DNA of 64,000 nucleotides from Actinomyces oris (GCF_006546825.1 NZ_VICC01000001.1:436191-500190); one strand, 5' to 3'. Counted from the stretch's first letter, positions 9,263 to 17,762 are shown. The notes: a model not told the origin generated them from the sequence alone. Numbers and translations: made by a program.

Positions 9263-12232
9263 CTACAGGTCCCCGACCTTCTGGAGGCGCTGGAGGCTGA
9301 GCCAGCCCACCGGGATCGGGATCCAGAAGGTCACCAGGCGGTAGACGATCGCCGTGGACAGCGCCACCCCGTAGGGGACGCCGGCGGCGACGAGCCCGGC
9401 GGTCAGGGCGAGTTCGACCGGCCCGATACCGCCGGGGGAGGGCACGATCGAGCCCACCGTGTTGGAGGCCAGGTAGGTGATGGCCAGGACCGCGAAGGGC
9501 ACCGTGTAGCCGAAGGCCCACAGGCTCGCACTGAAGGACAGGATGTAGGACAGGGTCAGCATGAGCGCGCCGCCGACCCCCAGCACCAGGCGCATCGGGT
9601 TGGACATGACCCACACGAGCCGCGGCCACACCTGGCGGTAGGTGGGCTCGATCTTGGCCCAGGCCCAGGTGCGTGCCTTGGGGATGGTCAGGACCACCGC
9701 CGCCACCACGACGACGGCGCCCGCGGCGACCAGCACCCAGCCGGACGGCAGGGTCAGTCCGGTCGACTGGCCGGTCATGGCCGCCAGCACCACGAGCAGC
9801 ATCACGGTGACGACGAACTGGACCACCTGGACCAGGGCCACCGTGGCCACGCCGACCGCGGTGGGCACCCCCTTGCGGTTGAGGAAGCGCAGGTTGATGG
9901 CCGCCCCGCCCACACCGGCCGGGGCCACGAGTGAGACGACGGCGCTGGCCAGGTGCACCTCGGTGGAGCGCCACAGGGAGAGCCGCTCGGGGCTGAAGGC
10001 CACCAGCGTGAGCCCCGCGCCCACGTAGGTCGCCACCGAGAAGAACAGGGCCGCCAGCATCCACCAGATGTTGGCCTGCGAGACGGCCGCGGAGACCTGC
10101 TGGAAGTCCAGCTGGGCCAGCAGCGTCCACACCGCCACCAGGGCCACCACGGCCATGAGGACGGTGCGCGTGGAGAAGCGGTTGAGGCGGGCCGGCTCGG
10201 CGTCGGCCGTGGGGGTCAGCGCCACGAGGGCGTCGCGCAGATCCTGGAGGACCTGCCGGCTCGCTCCGCCCCGCCCCATGACCTCGCGGGTCTGACGCGG
10301 CAGCACCACCCGCTGGAGCATGGGGGCGATCGAGGCCAGCTGCGCGGTGGTCAGTGAGCGGGAGGCGGCGTCGATGGCCCGCTGGGCACCGACCGCCAGC
10401 GCCGTCAGCGCCAGGGCCTGAGCCAGGTCCACGCGGCGGGAGAGCTCGGTGGAGATCGTCTCACCCGAGGCCCAGTCCAGGAGCCACAGCCGCCCGGACT
10501 CGTCGACGACGACGCTCGAGGCGTCGATGCTGCCGTGCGCCAGCCCCGCGGCGTGAGCGCGCTGGAGCTGGCTCCACAGCTGGTCCAGGACGTCGTCGTC
10601 CACCTCGGCCCCCAGGTCGCTGATGGACCGGGCGCCCACGACGTGGTCGGTCACCAGCAGCACGGACTCGGCGGCCTCGGCCATCCCCAGCAGGCCGGGG
10701 GTGCGTACGCGGGCGCGGCGGGCCTCCATCGTCATGAGGGCGGCGTGCTCGGCGGCCGGGCGCAGGGATAGGTCGCGGGTGGGGGACAGGCCCCGAACGC
10801 GGATCTGGTCCCAGATGTTGGAGAGGAATCCGGCCACCTGCCGGTCGGCGTCGAGGAGGGTGACGTTGTGGCGCTCACCGGCCGAGTCCCATACGGCGTA
10901 CATGCGGTGGACCGAAGGGCGCTCCTGTGACAGGGCCTCGCTGGAGGCCTCGGCCAGGACGGCGGCCAGGTCGACGTCGGTGGCCGGCCTGATCGTGTTC
11001 GCGCCCGCCGGCGCCCCGGTGCCCCCGGTCCCGGCCGTGTCCAATGGCGTCGAGTCGAGGGGGGAGGCGGTCTCGCCGCTCGATGAGCCGGTGGGGGCGT
11101 CGGTGACCTGCGCGTCGGTGGGGGCGGAGGCGTCGTCGTTGGTGGGCTCGAGGCCCGCCGGCTCCTGCGGGGCCGAGGCCAGCGGGTTCTCGCTCACCTG
11201 CTCACGCACCTGCTCACGAACCTGCTCGGTGTAGCCCAGGGGGGCGTCGGTGGTGACGACCCAGGCGCGGGCCTCGGGGGCACGGTCCATGCGGACCACG
11301 CGCACGGCGTCGATCCCGGCCCGGCGCAGGGCGCGCACGAGCGTGACCCCGTGGGCGCGGCGGTCCTCGACCCCGAAGACGTAACGCACCAGCAGGCCGA
11401 CGGTGCGGCCCAGCAGCAGGGAGAGCACCGCGCCTGGCAGGGTTAGGGCGCCGCGCAGGACCGCCATGCCCAGGACCACCCACAGGGCCGCCCAGCCCGA
11501 GCGCATCACGGTGGAGCTGTTGCGGTCGCCGGCGCCCGTGAGCAGGCCGGCCATGGAGGCGAAGACCGTGGAGATGCCCAGCTGGGCGGTGCCCGAGGCG
11601 GTGACCGTCAGCCCCATGACCAGGGCGGTGGGGCCCCAGGCCACGAGGCCGGTCATGGCGGCGACGGCGACCAGGTGGCCGGCGATCCCCGACAGGACGG
11701 CCTGGCCCAAGGATCGCCAGGAGCGGCGCAGGACGCGGTCCAGCAGAACGGCCAGCGGCACGATGAAGGTGACTAGGCCCTCAATGGTCTGCAGGGGGAA
11801 GACGAGGATGCGGCGCAGGACCACCGCCAGGGCGTTCTGGACGTCCTGGGTGACGCCGGTGGTGGTCTCGTGGGCGTAGATCGCCAGGACGAGGACGGCG
11901 AAGATGCCCAGGAGCGTCAGGGTCAGGTCGAGCAGGTCCTCCGTGCGGCGCAGGCGGTGCGCGGTGGTGTCCACCAGGAGTGTCGTCGAGCGGGGGGCGG
12001 CAGGGCCGGAGGCCGGGGTGGGCTCGGCCATGGGGGCGACCCCGATGACCGGGATGCCGACCGGAGAGGTGGAGGTCGATTCCGCGGAGGGCGCGGAGGT
12101 GGCCGACGGGACGGCGGCCGCAGATGCCTGCTGGTCGACGGCGGTGGGGGACTCGCCAGGAGGCGAGGTGAGCGTCGAGGCGTGGTCGAGGTCGCCTGCG
12201 GGCGGGGGCGACCCTGGTGCCGCATCTGTCAT
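9263..12232 (-). CDS. Large membrane protein: kinase-like domain fused to flippase/LPG-synthase TM domain
   Basis: 989 residues from the ATG at 12232. Order: Pro/Ser/Thr/Ala-rich cytoplasmic tail (1-100), a block of membrane helices (about 105-300), a disordered linker, a kinase-like domain (about 420-640), and an eight-helix block at the C-terminus resembling the lysylphosphatidylglycerol synthase TM/flippase family (UPF0104). The kinase-like part keeps HGSID where kinases have HxD and LLDWA where they have DFG, so it may bind rather than phosphorylate. No GNAT-like aminoacyl transferase domain follows, so transport of a lipid-linked molecule is likelier than lysyl-PG synthesis. TAGAAT ends 7 bases before the ATG, suggesting a leaderless mRNA. 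A longer in-frame start at 12325 would run through the divergent operators and is disfavoured. Confidence 0.8.
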   Translation of the reverse strand: MTDAAPGSPPPAGDLDHASTLTSPPGESPTAVDQQASAAAVPSATSAPSAESTSTSPVGIPVIGVAPMAEPTPASGPAAPRSTTLLVDTTAHRLRRTEDLLDLTLTLLGIFAVLVLAIYAHETTTGVTQDVQNALAVVLRRILVFPLQTIEGLVTFIVPLAVLLDRVLRRSWRSLGQAVLSGIAGHLVAVAAMTGLVAWGPTALVMGLTVTASGTAQLGISTVFASMAGLLTGAGDRNSSTVMRSGWAALWVVLGMAVLRGALTLPGAVLSLLLGRTVGLLVRYVFGVEDRRAHGVTLVRALRRAGIDAVRVVRMDRAPEARAWVVTTDAPLGYTEQVREQVREQVSENPLASAPQEPAGLEPTNDDASAPTDAQVTDAPTGSSSGETASPLDSTPLDTAGTGGTGAPAGANTIRPATDVDLAAVLAEASSEALSQERPSVHRMYAVWDSAGERHNVTLLDADRQVAGFLSNIWDQIRVRGLSPTRDLSLRPAAEHAALMTMEARRARVRTPGLLGMAEAAESVLLVTDHVVGARSISDLGAEVDDDVLDQLWSQLQRAHAAGLAHGSIDASSVVVDESGRLWLLDWASGETISTELSRRVDLAQALALTALAVGAQRAIDAASRSLTTAQLASIAPMLQRVVLPRQTREVMGRGGASRQVLQDLRDALVALTPTADAEPARLNRFSTRTVLMAVVALVAVWTLLAQLDFQQVSAAVSQANIWWMLAALFFSVATYVGAGLTLVAFSPERLSLWRSTEVHLASAVVSLVAPAGVGGAAINLRFLNRKGVPTAVGVATVALVQVVQFVVTVMLLVVLAAMTGQSTGLTLPSGWVLVAAGAVVVVAAVVLTIPKARTWAWAKIEPTYRQVWPRLVWVMSNPMRLVLGVGGALMLTLSYILSFSASLWAFGYTVPFAVLAITYLASNTVGSIVPSPGGIGPVELALTAGLVAAGVPYGVALSTAIVYRLVTFWIPIPVGWLSLQRLQKVGDL

Positions 12233-12313
12233 GACGCCGATTCTAGGGGGAGAGCCTGGGTGGACCCTCCTACGCCGGAAGGAGCCGCGCGGCGGCGTTG
12301 GCTTGTTCAAAGT

Positions 12314-12330
12314 AGTTTGCAACACAAACT
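12314..12330. promoter_or_regulatory. Operator 1 (17-bp palindrome)
   Basis: AGTTTG-CAACA-CAAACT is a 6-5-6 dyad. It overlaps the proposed -35 box of the promoter reading into the membrane protein/regulator pair. A near-identical dyad lies 38 bp further on, so both are likely sites for the winged-helix protein encoded at 13046. Confidence 0.75.
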
Positions 12331-12345
12331 AAGGGGCGCTATCCT
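12317..12345 (+). promoter_or_regulatory. Promoter of the membrane protein/regulator operon
   Basis: -35 TTGCAA at 12317-12322 and -10 TATCCT at 12340-12345, with an ideal 17-base spacer. The -35 lies inside operator 1 and operator 2 starts 7 bases after the -10, so repressor on either dyad would block RNA polymerase. Confidence 0.6.
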
Positions 12346-12351
12346 GGAGCT

Positions 12352-12368
12352 GGTTTGAAACGCAAACC
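12352..12368. promoter_or_regulatory. Operator 2 (17-bp palindrome)
   Basis: GGTTTG-AAACG-CAAACC, same 6-5-6 design as operator 1, lying at the expected transcription start and before the RBS GAGGAGG. Confidence 0.72.
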
Positions 12369-12390
12369 ACTGTTGACGAGGAGGTTCACC

Positions 12391-13044
12391 ATGAGTGCTG
12401 TCACTGAGCACCCGAAGGTTCCGGTGGGGCCCGATGAGGCGCTCGCCGTCGTCGAGGCCCAGCGGAGCGCCTTTCTCAAGCGGCACGAGATCAAGGCGAC
12501 CCCACTCCTGACCGCCTGGGGGCTGGCCTGGCTGGTCGGCTACGCCGCCCTGGCCCTCTACCGCGAGGCGGACTACAGCCTGCCGACGGCGCCGTACCTG
12601 TTCTTCTGCGGCTGCCTCGCGGCGGCCCTGCTGTTCACCTTCGCCTACATCGTCCCCAAGACGCGCGGCATCCGCGGTCGGAGCAGTCGCGAGGGCACCT
12701 ACTACGGTCTCGCCTGGAGTCTCGGGATGCCGCTGGGGGCCATTATCCTCAGCCGGGTCAACGCCTTCCTGGGCACCCTCAACACAAGTGAGGCCAATGA
12801 GGTGATGAGCGTGGTGTCCAACGCCGTGCCCTGCCTCGTCGTCGGCGTCATCTTCCTCATGAGTGCCGCACTGTGGAATGAGGCGGTCATGGGCGTCCTG
12901 GGCGGATGGATCCTCCTGGTGACCCTCGTGGTCACGATTGTCGGGATGCCCTGGGCCTGGTGGATCATGTCGGTGGCCGGTGGGGGCGGCATGTTGGTGG
13001 CCGCCGTCGTCGCTGCTGTCGTGGGACCGAAGCGAGGTGCGTGA
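12391..13044 (+). CDS. Multi-pass membrane protein, function unknown
   Basis: 217 residues from ATG 12391, chosen because GAGGAGG lies just upstream; an ATG at 12355 falls inside operator 2. A charged N-terminus (about 50 residues) is followed by roughly six hydrophobic helices: TPLLTAWGLAWLVGYAALAL, LFFCGCLAAALLFTFAYIV, a segment after YYGLAWSLGMPLG, AVPCLVVGVIFLMSAALW, GGWILLVTLVVTIVG and the C-terminal GGGGMLVAAVVAAVVG. I do not recognise a named family. It is followed one base after its stop by a winged-helix regulator, a pairing in which the regulator usually controls the membrane protein gene; the two operators upstream support this. Confidence 0.8.
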   Translation: MSAVTEHPKVPVGPDEALAVVEAQRSAFLKRHEIKATPLLTAWGLAWLVGYAALALYREADYSLPTAPYLFFCGCLAAALLFTFAYIVPKTRGIRGRSSREGTYYGLAWSLGMPLGAIILSRVNAFLGTLNTSEANEVMSVVSNAVPCLVVGVIFLMSAALWNEAVMGVLGGWILLVTLVVTIVGMPWAWWIMSVAGGGGMLVAAVVAAVVGPKRGA

Positions 13045-13045
13045 C

Positions 13046-13447
13046 ATGACCGGAGAAGCGCGGGCTCAGCGGCCTGGGGAACCGGAGGATGCCGGCAGGG
13101 CGGGGGAGTCGGCGGAGCCGGGCGGTGCTGAAGCTCCGGCTGTCGCGACGGCCTCCGCCGTCGACATCGACCCCGTCATTCACGCCCAGGCCCGCCTGCG
13201 GATCATGGCGACCTTGGCCGCCGTGCCCGTTGGCGACGAGCTGCACTTCCCGCGGTTGCGCGAGCTGCTGGACATGACGGCGGGCAACCTGTCCACCCAT
13301 CTGTCCAAGCTGGAGGGGGCGGGATACGTGCAGCAGAACAAGACCTACGCCGGGCGCAGTCCTGCCACGTACCTGGCGCTGACCCCCGAGGGGCGGGTGG
13401 CCTTCGACCGGTACGTGCGCAACCTACGTGCCCTGCTCGACGCCTGA
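13046..13447 (+). CDS. Winged-helix transcriptional regulator (HTH_34 / MarR-ArsR-like)
   Basis: 133 residues. The first 45 are Gly/Glu/Ala-rich and probably disordered. The folded part (about 46-133) is one winged helix: IHAQARLRIMATLAA, LHFPRLRELLDMTAGNLSTH (recognition helix), LSKLEGAGYVQQNK (wing) and YLALTPEGRVAFDRYVRNLR. This matches small actinobacterial regulators that act on adjacent membrane protein genes. The start ATG is one base after the upstream stop, so it is co-transcribed with the membrane protein. The two 17-bp dyads at 12314 and 12352 are its likely autoregulatory operators (inference). Confidence 0.85.
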   Translation: MTGEARAQRPGEPEDAGRAGESAEPGGAEAPAVATASAVDIDPVIHAQARLRIMATLAAVPVGDELHFPRLRELLDMTAGNLSTHLSKLEGAGYVQQNKTYAGRSPATYLALTPEGRVAFDRYVRNLRALLDA

Positions 13448-13481
13448 GCTCCTCCGGGCTGGACGCGACAAGGGGTGGTAT

Positions 13482-13495
13482 TAACCGAGCGGTTA
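13482..13495. promoter_or_regulatory. Palindrome TAACCG-AG-CGGTTA upstream of the esterase gene
   Basis: 6-2-6 dyad of the kind bound by TetR-family repressors. It lies 160 bases before the esterase ATG and 35 bases after the regulator stop, next to a possible -10 (TATGGT, 13499-13504). No TetR gene is adjacent, so any binding protein would be encoded elsewhere. Confidence 0.45.
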
Positions 13496-13653
13496 GCGTA
13501 TGGTGTGAAGCAAGTCTCATAGGTGGATGCCGATGGAGGCGCCGCCGTGAGGCCTTGTCGCAAGGGTCGGCCGGTGCCCGTCAGCCGGCCGGTCCCCGGG
13601 GCGGCAGGTCCGCCCCGCCACTGCCGTCATCGTCGACTCACCAAGGACACGCC

Positions 13654-14658
13654 ATGCCTTTCAGTGCACAGACCCCGCCCGCTGACTCGCCATCCCACCT
13701 TCAGCCCAACCGTGCCTGCGCCCACCGGCTCAGCCGCCGGACCCTGCTCAAGGGGGTGGGTGGTCTCGCCGCCGCCTCCGTCATCGGGGGCGGCGCCGTC
13801 GTCGCCGGAGCGGCCCCGGCCCAGGCTGCCCTCACCGTGGCCGAGCACGAGGACCACGGCCGCATGCAGTACTACAAGCTGGCCACGTCCTCGATCGGCT
13901 GGCTGCCACGCGTCAACGTGCTGCTGCCCGACGGCTACGACACCTCGCGCCGCTACCCGGTGCTCTTCCTGCTGCACGGCGGCGGCGAGAACTACTCGAC
14001 CTTCGACACGAAGTACGACATCCGCAACCACACCGCGGGGCGCGACCTCATCGTCGTCATGCCCGACGGCGGGGCGGCCGGCTGGTACTGCGACCCCGAG
14101 TCCTCCAACGTGGGGCCGCGCAACTGGGAGACCTTCCACATCAAGGAGCTCCTCCCTTGGGTCGATGCCACCTTCGCCACCACCGGGCAGGCCTCCCGTC
14201 GCGCGATCTCCGGCTTCTCGATGGGCGGCTTCGGAGCCCTGAAGTACGCCGCGAAGTACCCCGAGCTCTTCGCGTCGGTCTCCAGCCACTCGGGGCCGGC
14301 CGATCTGCGCATCCAGGACGGGGCGGTGGTCCACTGGGCGAACTTCACCGCCAGCGCCACCGACCTCAAGGGCGGCACCATCTATGGGATCCCGTGGGAC
14401 CAGGCGCGGGTGAGCGCGGACAATCCGATCGAGCACGTGGAGAGCTACCGCGGCAAGCGCATCTTCCTCGTCTGCGGCACCGACAGTGATCGCTACGAGA
14501 GCATCGTGCTGCCCAGCCAGCAGAACTTCGAGAAGGCGCTCGACGGCGCCGGCATCGGCTACGAGCGCTACGAGGACACCGGAGCCCACATCGTGCGCTG
14601 GGGCCGCATCCAGCAGGACATCGACTCCCTGCTCAATCACTTCGCCAAGGGCGCGTGA
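13654..14658 (+). CDS. Tat-exported esterase, esterase D / antigen-85-like fold
   Basis: 334 residues. The N-terminus holds a twin-arginine motif (LSRRTLLKG) and a hydrophobic segment ending AAPAQA, so the protein is exported folded and cleaved after about residue 57. The hydrolase domain contains FLLHGGGEN (oxyanion region), GFSMGGFGA (nucleophile Ser), VCGTDSD (Asp) and GAHIVRW (His), the usual layout of PF00756 esterases, which act on carbohydrate esters or acyl-glycans. AAGGA lies 7 bases before the ATG at 13654. It stands alone between the HTH gene and an orphan response regulator; a possible operator is at 13482. The physiological ester is not deducible. Confidence 0.85.
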   Translation: MPFSAQTPPADSPSHLQPNRACAHRLSRRTLLKGVGGLAAASVIGGGAVVAGAAPAQAALTVAEHEDHGRMQYYKLATSSIGWLPRVNVLLPDGYDTSRRYPVLFLLHGGGENYSTFDTKYDIRNHTAGRDLIVVMPDGGAAGWYCDPESSNVGPRNWETFHIKELLPWVDATFATTGQASRRAISGFSMGGFGALKYAAKYPELFASVSSHSGPADLRIQDGAVVHWANFTASATDLKGGTIYGIPWDQARVSADNPIEHVESYRGKRIFLVCGTDSDRYESIVLPSQQNFEKALDGAGIGYERYEDTGAHIVRWGRIQQDIDSLLNHFAKGA

Positions 14659-14820
14659 GGGCCGGGCGCCGACGGGGTCGGTCGGATCGGCCGGCTCCGC
14701 CGGGATGGTGGGTGGCGGCAAGGCTCCCCGCCTGCTCACAGTGAGAGCCAATCACTCTGATATGGCGAACCTCGCAGGGCGCCGTCGGCACTTCATCAGG
14801 ACAAAACCGCGCCGGCTGAA

Positions 14821-14842
14821 CCGGAAGGGCGGATACTTCCGG
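14821..14842. promoter_or_regulatory. Inverted repeat upstream of the orphan response regulator
   Basis: CCGGAAG (14821-14827), 8-base spacer, CTTCCGG (14836-14842), 30 bases before the GTG start. NarL/LuxR-type regulators bind short dyads, so autoregulation is possible. Confidence 0.4.
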
Positions 14843-14871
14843 TGAGTTGCCGTCAAGAAGGGGAGGCGCCT

Positions 14872-15606
14872 GTGATCCGCCTGGGTCTGGCTGACGACGA
14901 GCCGCTGCACATCATGGGCCTGGCCACGCTGCTGGGGGCGCAGCCGGACATGGAGATCATCTGGCGGGCCGCCGACGGCAAGGAAGCGCTCGCGCGCAAC
15001 GCCGCCGACCCGGCCGATGTCCTCCTCCTCGACGTGCAGATGCCGGGCCTGAGCGGCCCGGCCACCACCCGCGAGCTCATGGCCCGCGGTGCGACCGGCA
15101 GAGTCGTCATCCTGACCACCTCCGACACCGACGGCCCCGTCATGGACGCCATCGAGGCCGGTGCCTCCGGCCTTCTGCTCACAAGCACCCCGCCCCAGGA
15201 GCTCGCCGCCGCGATCCGTACCGTCCACGACGGCAGCTCCGTCATCTCCCCGGGGCCCACACGCCGGCTGCTCACCGCCGCGCGCACCGGCCACGTCAGT
15301 GGTGTTCGGGCTAGGGAGGGGGCCGGGCGCCACGCCTCCGAGGACTCAGTCGAGGCACTCCGGGCCGCCGAGGCCTCCCAACAGGTCGCGGGCCTGACCC
15401 AGCGCGAGCGCGAGATCCTGGCGCTCATCGCCCTGGGCCTGAGCAACCAGGAGATCTGCGACCGGAAGTGGCTGTCCATGCCCACGGTCACAACTCACGT
15501 GAGCCACCTGCTGTCCACAACCGGCTGCCGCGACCGGATCCAGCTCGTGCTGCTGGCCCTGCGCGGCGGCGTCGTCGACCCCGCCGACATCCTGGGGAGT
15601 GCGTGA
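14872..15606 (+). CDS. NarL/LuxR-family response regulator (orphan)
   Basis: 244 residues. Receiver domain at 1-120 with acidic pair DD near residue 7, phospho-acceptor Asp in LLLDVQMPG (about 53), and a T and K region that is atypical: LLTSTPP replaces the usual LLK, so the switch Lys is missing. A linker precedes the LuxR HTH (about 180-240: LTQREREILALIALGLSNQE). The start is the GTG at 14872, with GGGGAGG 6 bases upstream. No histidine kinase is adjacent; the nearest one (16587, opposite strand) has its own partner. The missing Lys suggests control other than classic phosphorylation. Target genes are unknown. Confidence 0.82.
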   Translation: MIRLGLADDEPLHIMGLATLLGAQPDMEIIWRAADGKEALARNAADPADVLLLDVQMPGLSGPATTRELMARGATGRVVILTTSDTDGPVMDAIEAGASGLLLTSTPPQELAAAIRTVHDGSSVISPGPTRRLLTAARTGHVSGVRAREGAGRHASEDSVEALRAAEASQQVAGLTQREREILALIALGLSNQEICDRKWLSMPTVTTHVSHLLSTTGCRDRIQLVLLALRGGVVDPADILGSA

Positions 15607-15649
15607 AGGCGCATGCAAGCTCTTTGGGTCAGTCGCCGGGAGCCGCTTT

Positions 15650-15784
15650 GTGTCACTGTGGGCGACTTTTCGAGCTGATCGCCTCCTCGGTCCTCCGCAG
15701 CTCATGAGCATATGCCCAGGTCGGGGCGGTTTGCTGGTTGTGGTGGGGCACCCAGGGCCGGGGAATAGTCGCCACACGTGACAG
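15650..15784. repeat. T element, copy 1 (135 bp with 22-bp inverted ends)
   Basis: The ends 15650-15671 and 15763-15784 are inverted (16 of 22 matching), each with GTGTCAC or its like followed by GGCGACT. The same ends, perfectly conserved, bound the element at 27568. The interior has no gene. It fills the gap between two convergent response regulator genes; nothing else is seen in 15607-15921. Confidence 0.55.
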
Positions 15785-15921
15785 TTTCCCTCGTCGGGGA
15801 GCCTCCCGGGAGCGAGCGCGCAGCCTCATCGACAGGACAGGTCATGATCGAGACCGCACTGCGCCGCCTCCTCCCTGTGTTGGAGGCAAGGCGGTCGTTG
15901 AGATGAGGCCGATCGCGGGCA

Positions 15922-16590
15922 TTAACCGCTGATACCTCGCTTGTGCGCCTCGACGACGATCTCGAGCCTGCTGCGCACATCCATTTTCCGCATGATGGAG
16001 GAGACATAGGTTTTCACGGTGGTCTCAGCGACGTTCATCTCGCGCGCGATCTGATGGTTCGTGTGAGCCTGGCACAGGAGGTGAAGCACCTGCTGCTCGC
16101 GGCCGGACAGGTCCAGGTCAGCGATCGTGCCGACGTTGGGAGTCTGGCCGTGGATATATCGCTCCAGGACCCGCTTCGTCGGACCGGGTGAGAGAACCTT
16201 GCCGCCGGCGTGGATGGTGCGGATCACTCCCGCAATCTCCGACGAATGCGTCGTCTTGAGCAGAAAACCGGAGGCCCCGGCGGCAATCCCACCATCGAGG
16301 AAGGTGTCCTCGTCAAAGGTGGTGAGCAGGAGGACGCGAGTCCTCTCGCTGGTCTTCCGAATCCGGGAGGTGGCCTCCACGCCATCGAGCACGGGCATCT
16401 GGATGTCCATGAGTGCGACGTCGACGGTGCGGTCGTGGACGAGGGCGACTGCCTCGGCGCCGTTGTCCGCGGTGGCGATGACGTCGATGTCCGGTTCCGA
16501 GTCGAGGATCGAGGACAGCGTCTCACGCACGATGGCGTCGTCATCGACGACGATGACTCGGATCGTTCCGGCTGGGTTCTGCTGCGTCAC
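15922..16590 (-). CDS. NarL/LuxR-family response regulator of a two-component pair
   Basis: 222 residues from GTG 16590, which overlaps the kinase stop as GTGA, so translation is coupled. Receiver domain: VVDDDAIVR acidic pair, VALMDIQMPVLDG with phospho-Asp near residue 58, LLLTTFDED (Thr) and FLLKTTHSS (switch Lys). The LuxR HTH is at about 155-215 (DLSGREQQVLHLLCQAHTNH, NVAETTVKTYVSSIMRKM). All switch residues are present, unlike the orphan regulator at 14872. Together with the kinase it most likely controls the divergent ABC exporter at 17982. Confidence 0.9.
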   Translation of the reverse strand: MTQQNPAGTIRVIVVDDDAIVRETLSSILDSEPDIDVIATADNGAEAVALVHDRTVDVALMDIQMPVLDGVEATSRIRKTSERTRVLLLTTFDEDTFLDGGIAAGASGFLLKTTHSSEIAGVIRTIHAGGKVLSPGPTKRVLERYIHGQTPNVGTIADLDLSGREQQVLHLLCQAHTNHQIAREMNVAETTVKTYVSSIMRKMDVRSRLEIVVEAHKRGISG

Positions 16591-17762
16591 GGAGTGTCCT
16601 TGGGTGTGAGGGGGAGGGTGGTGTGGAGGATCCATTGGTGGGCGGTGGGGGTGATGGTGGTGGTGCCTCCTAGGGCTCGGCTGCGTTCTTGGATGCCGAG
16701 GAGGCCCAGTCCGGAGGAGAGCTGTTGGTCGTGGTGGTGGTTGGCCAGGGGGTTGATGACGAGGAGCTCGGCGTGGGTGTCGGTGATGTCGAGCTGGATG
16801 GTGCACTGGGCGTCGGGGGCGGCGTGCTTGATCATGTTGGCGGTGGACTCGTGGAGGATGTGAGTCAGGGTGGTGGTCAGGGTGGGGGACAGGGTGGTGA
16901 GGTCTCCTTCGTGGGTGATGGTGGTGTGTAGTCCGGCGGTGGTCAGGTCGTGTTGGGTCTGGGTCAGGGCGGTGTGCAGGTTGGCGGTGGGGGTGGGGTC
17001 CAGTGGGGTGTTGGTGTCCTGTCGTAGGAGGCGGAGCATGGTGCGTAGGTCGGTGACGGATTGTCGTCCGGTGGTGATGATGTCGTTCAGGGCGGTGGTG
17101 GTTTGGTGGTGGTCGTGGGGGTTGTTGCGGGCGTTCTGGGCGAGTAGGACGATGTGGGTGTTGGCGCGGGCGAGGGTGTCGTGGAGCTCGCGTGCGATGA
17201 GGGCTCGTTGGTTGTGGAGGGCCTCCATGCGGGTGGCTTCGGCCTTGGCCACGCTCGTGTCTGCCCGGCGCAGCACAGCAACCATCCCGAAGCAGACGGT
17301 CGTGAAGATGGTGAGGTGTTGCAGGTGCGGCCCCACCTCCTGACCCATGAGCCAGGCGACCAGGTTCGTGCAGACGAGGGTGAGCAGGGCGAGGAAGAGT
17401 TGAAGGTAGCGGCGTCGGTACATGAGGTAGCCGATTGCGAACCAGGTGGCCACCGTGGCGCCGGTGAACTGAGAGGTCATGATGTTGTACGCCTCGCTCG
17501 GGACGATGACCGTGACGGCCGTCCACGGGAAGCGGGGTACCAGCAGCAATGCAGCCGAGGCGAGGAAACCCAGGATCTGGTTGGTGTGTAAGCCGGACAG
17601 GATCGCGTCGAGGATCGAGAGGGCGACATTGATCGTCGTCAGGGTGCACATCCCCCAGTTGGCGCTCCAGGCCGCCCGCAGGCGGGTGTAGGCGTGGCGC
17701 AGCGTGGGCGACGACAGATAAGGCACCAGTGATCCCCCGGCGCCGTCAGTGTGCACAGGCAT
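16587..17762 (-). CDS. Membrane histidine kinase, NarL-partner (HisKA_3) type
   Basis: 391 residues from ATG 17762, preceded by GGGAGG; an upstream in-frame ATG at 17801 lacks an RBS. About four to six hydrophobic helices occupy residues 35-165 with no large extracellular domain, as in kinases that sense through the membrane or a partner transporter. HisKA_3 dimerisation helix: LIARELHDTLARANTH with the phosphorylated His in ELHD. HATPase: ESTANMIKHA (N box) and SSGLGLLGIQERSRALGG (G box). The catalytic half (nt 16610-17240) is strikingly Thr/His-rich and written in ACC/CAC codons, giving a G/T-only look on the plus strand. Four-base overlap with the regulator gene. Confidence 0.88.
   Translation of the reverse strand: MPVHTDGAGGSLVPYLSSPTLRHAYTRLRAAWSANWGMCTLTTINVALSILDAILSGLHTNQILGFLASAALLLVPRFPWTAVTVIVPSEAYNIMTSQFTGATVATWFAIGYLMYRRRYLQLFLALLTLVCTNLVAWLMGQEVGPHLQHLTIFTTVCFGMVAVLRRADTSVAKAEATRMEALHNQRALIARELHDTLARANTHIVLLAQNARNNPHDHHQTTTALNDIITTGRQSVTDLRTMLRLLRQDTNTPLDPTPTANLHTALTQTQHDLTTAGLHTTITHEGDLTTLSPTLTTTLTHILHESTANMIKHAAPDAQCTIQLDITDTHAELLVINPLANHHHDQQLSSGLGLLGIQERSRALGGTTTITPTAHQWILHTTLPLTPKDTP

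Noticed and set aside
12233-12325. Longer start for the flippase/kinase-like protein
   Set aside because: It would place the start inside the divergent operator/promoter region, and a -10-like TAGAAT sits right before the ATG at 12232.
16610-17240. G/T-rich run as a tandem repeat or non-coding region
   Set aside because: It is the coding strand complement of a clear HisKA_3/HATPase domain with intact motifs.
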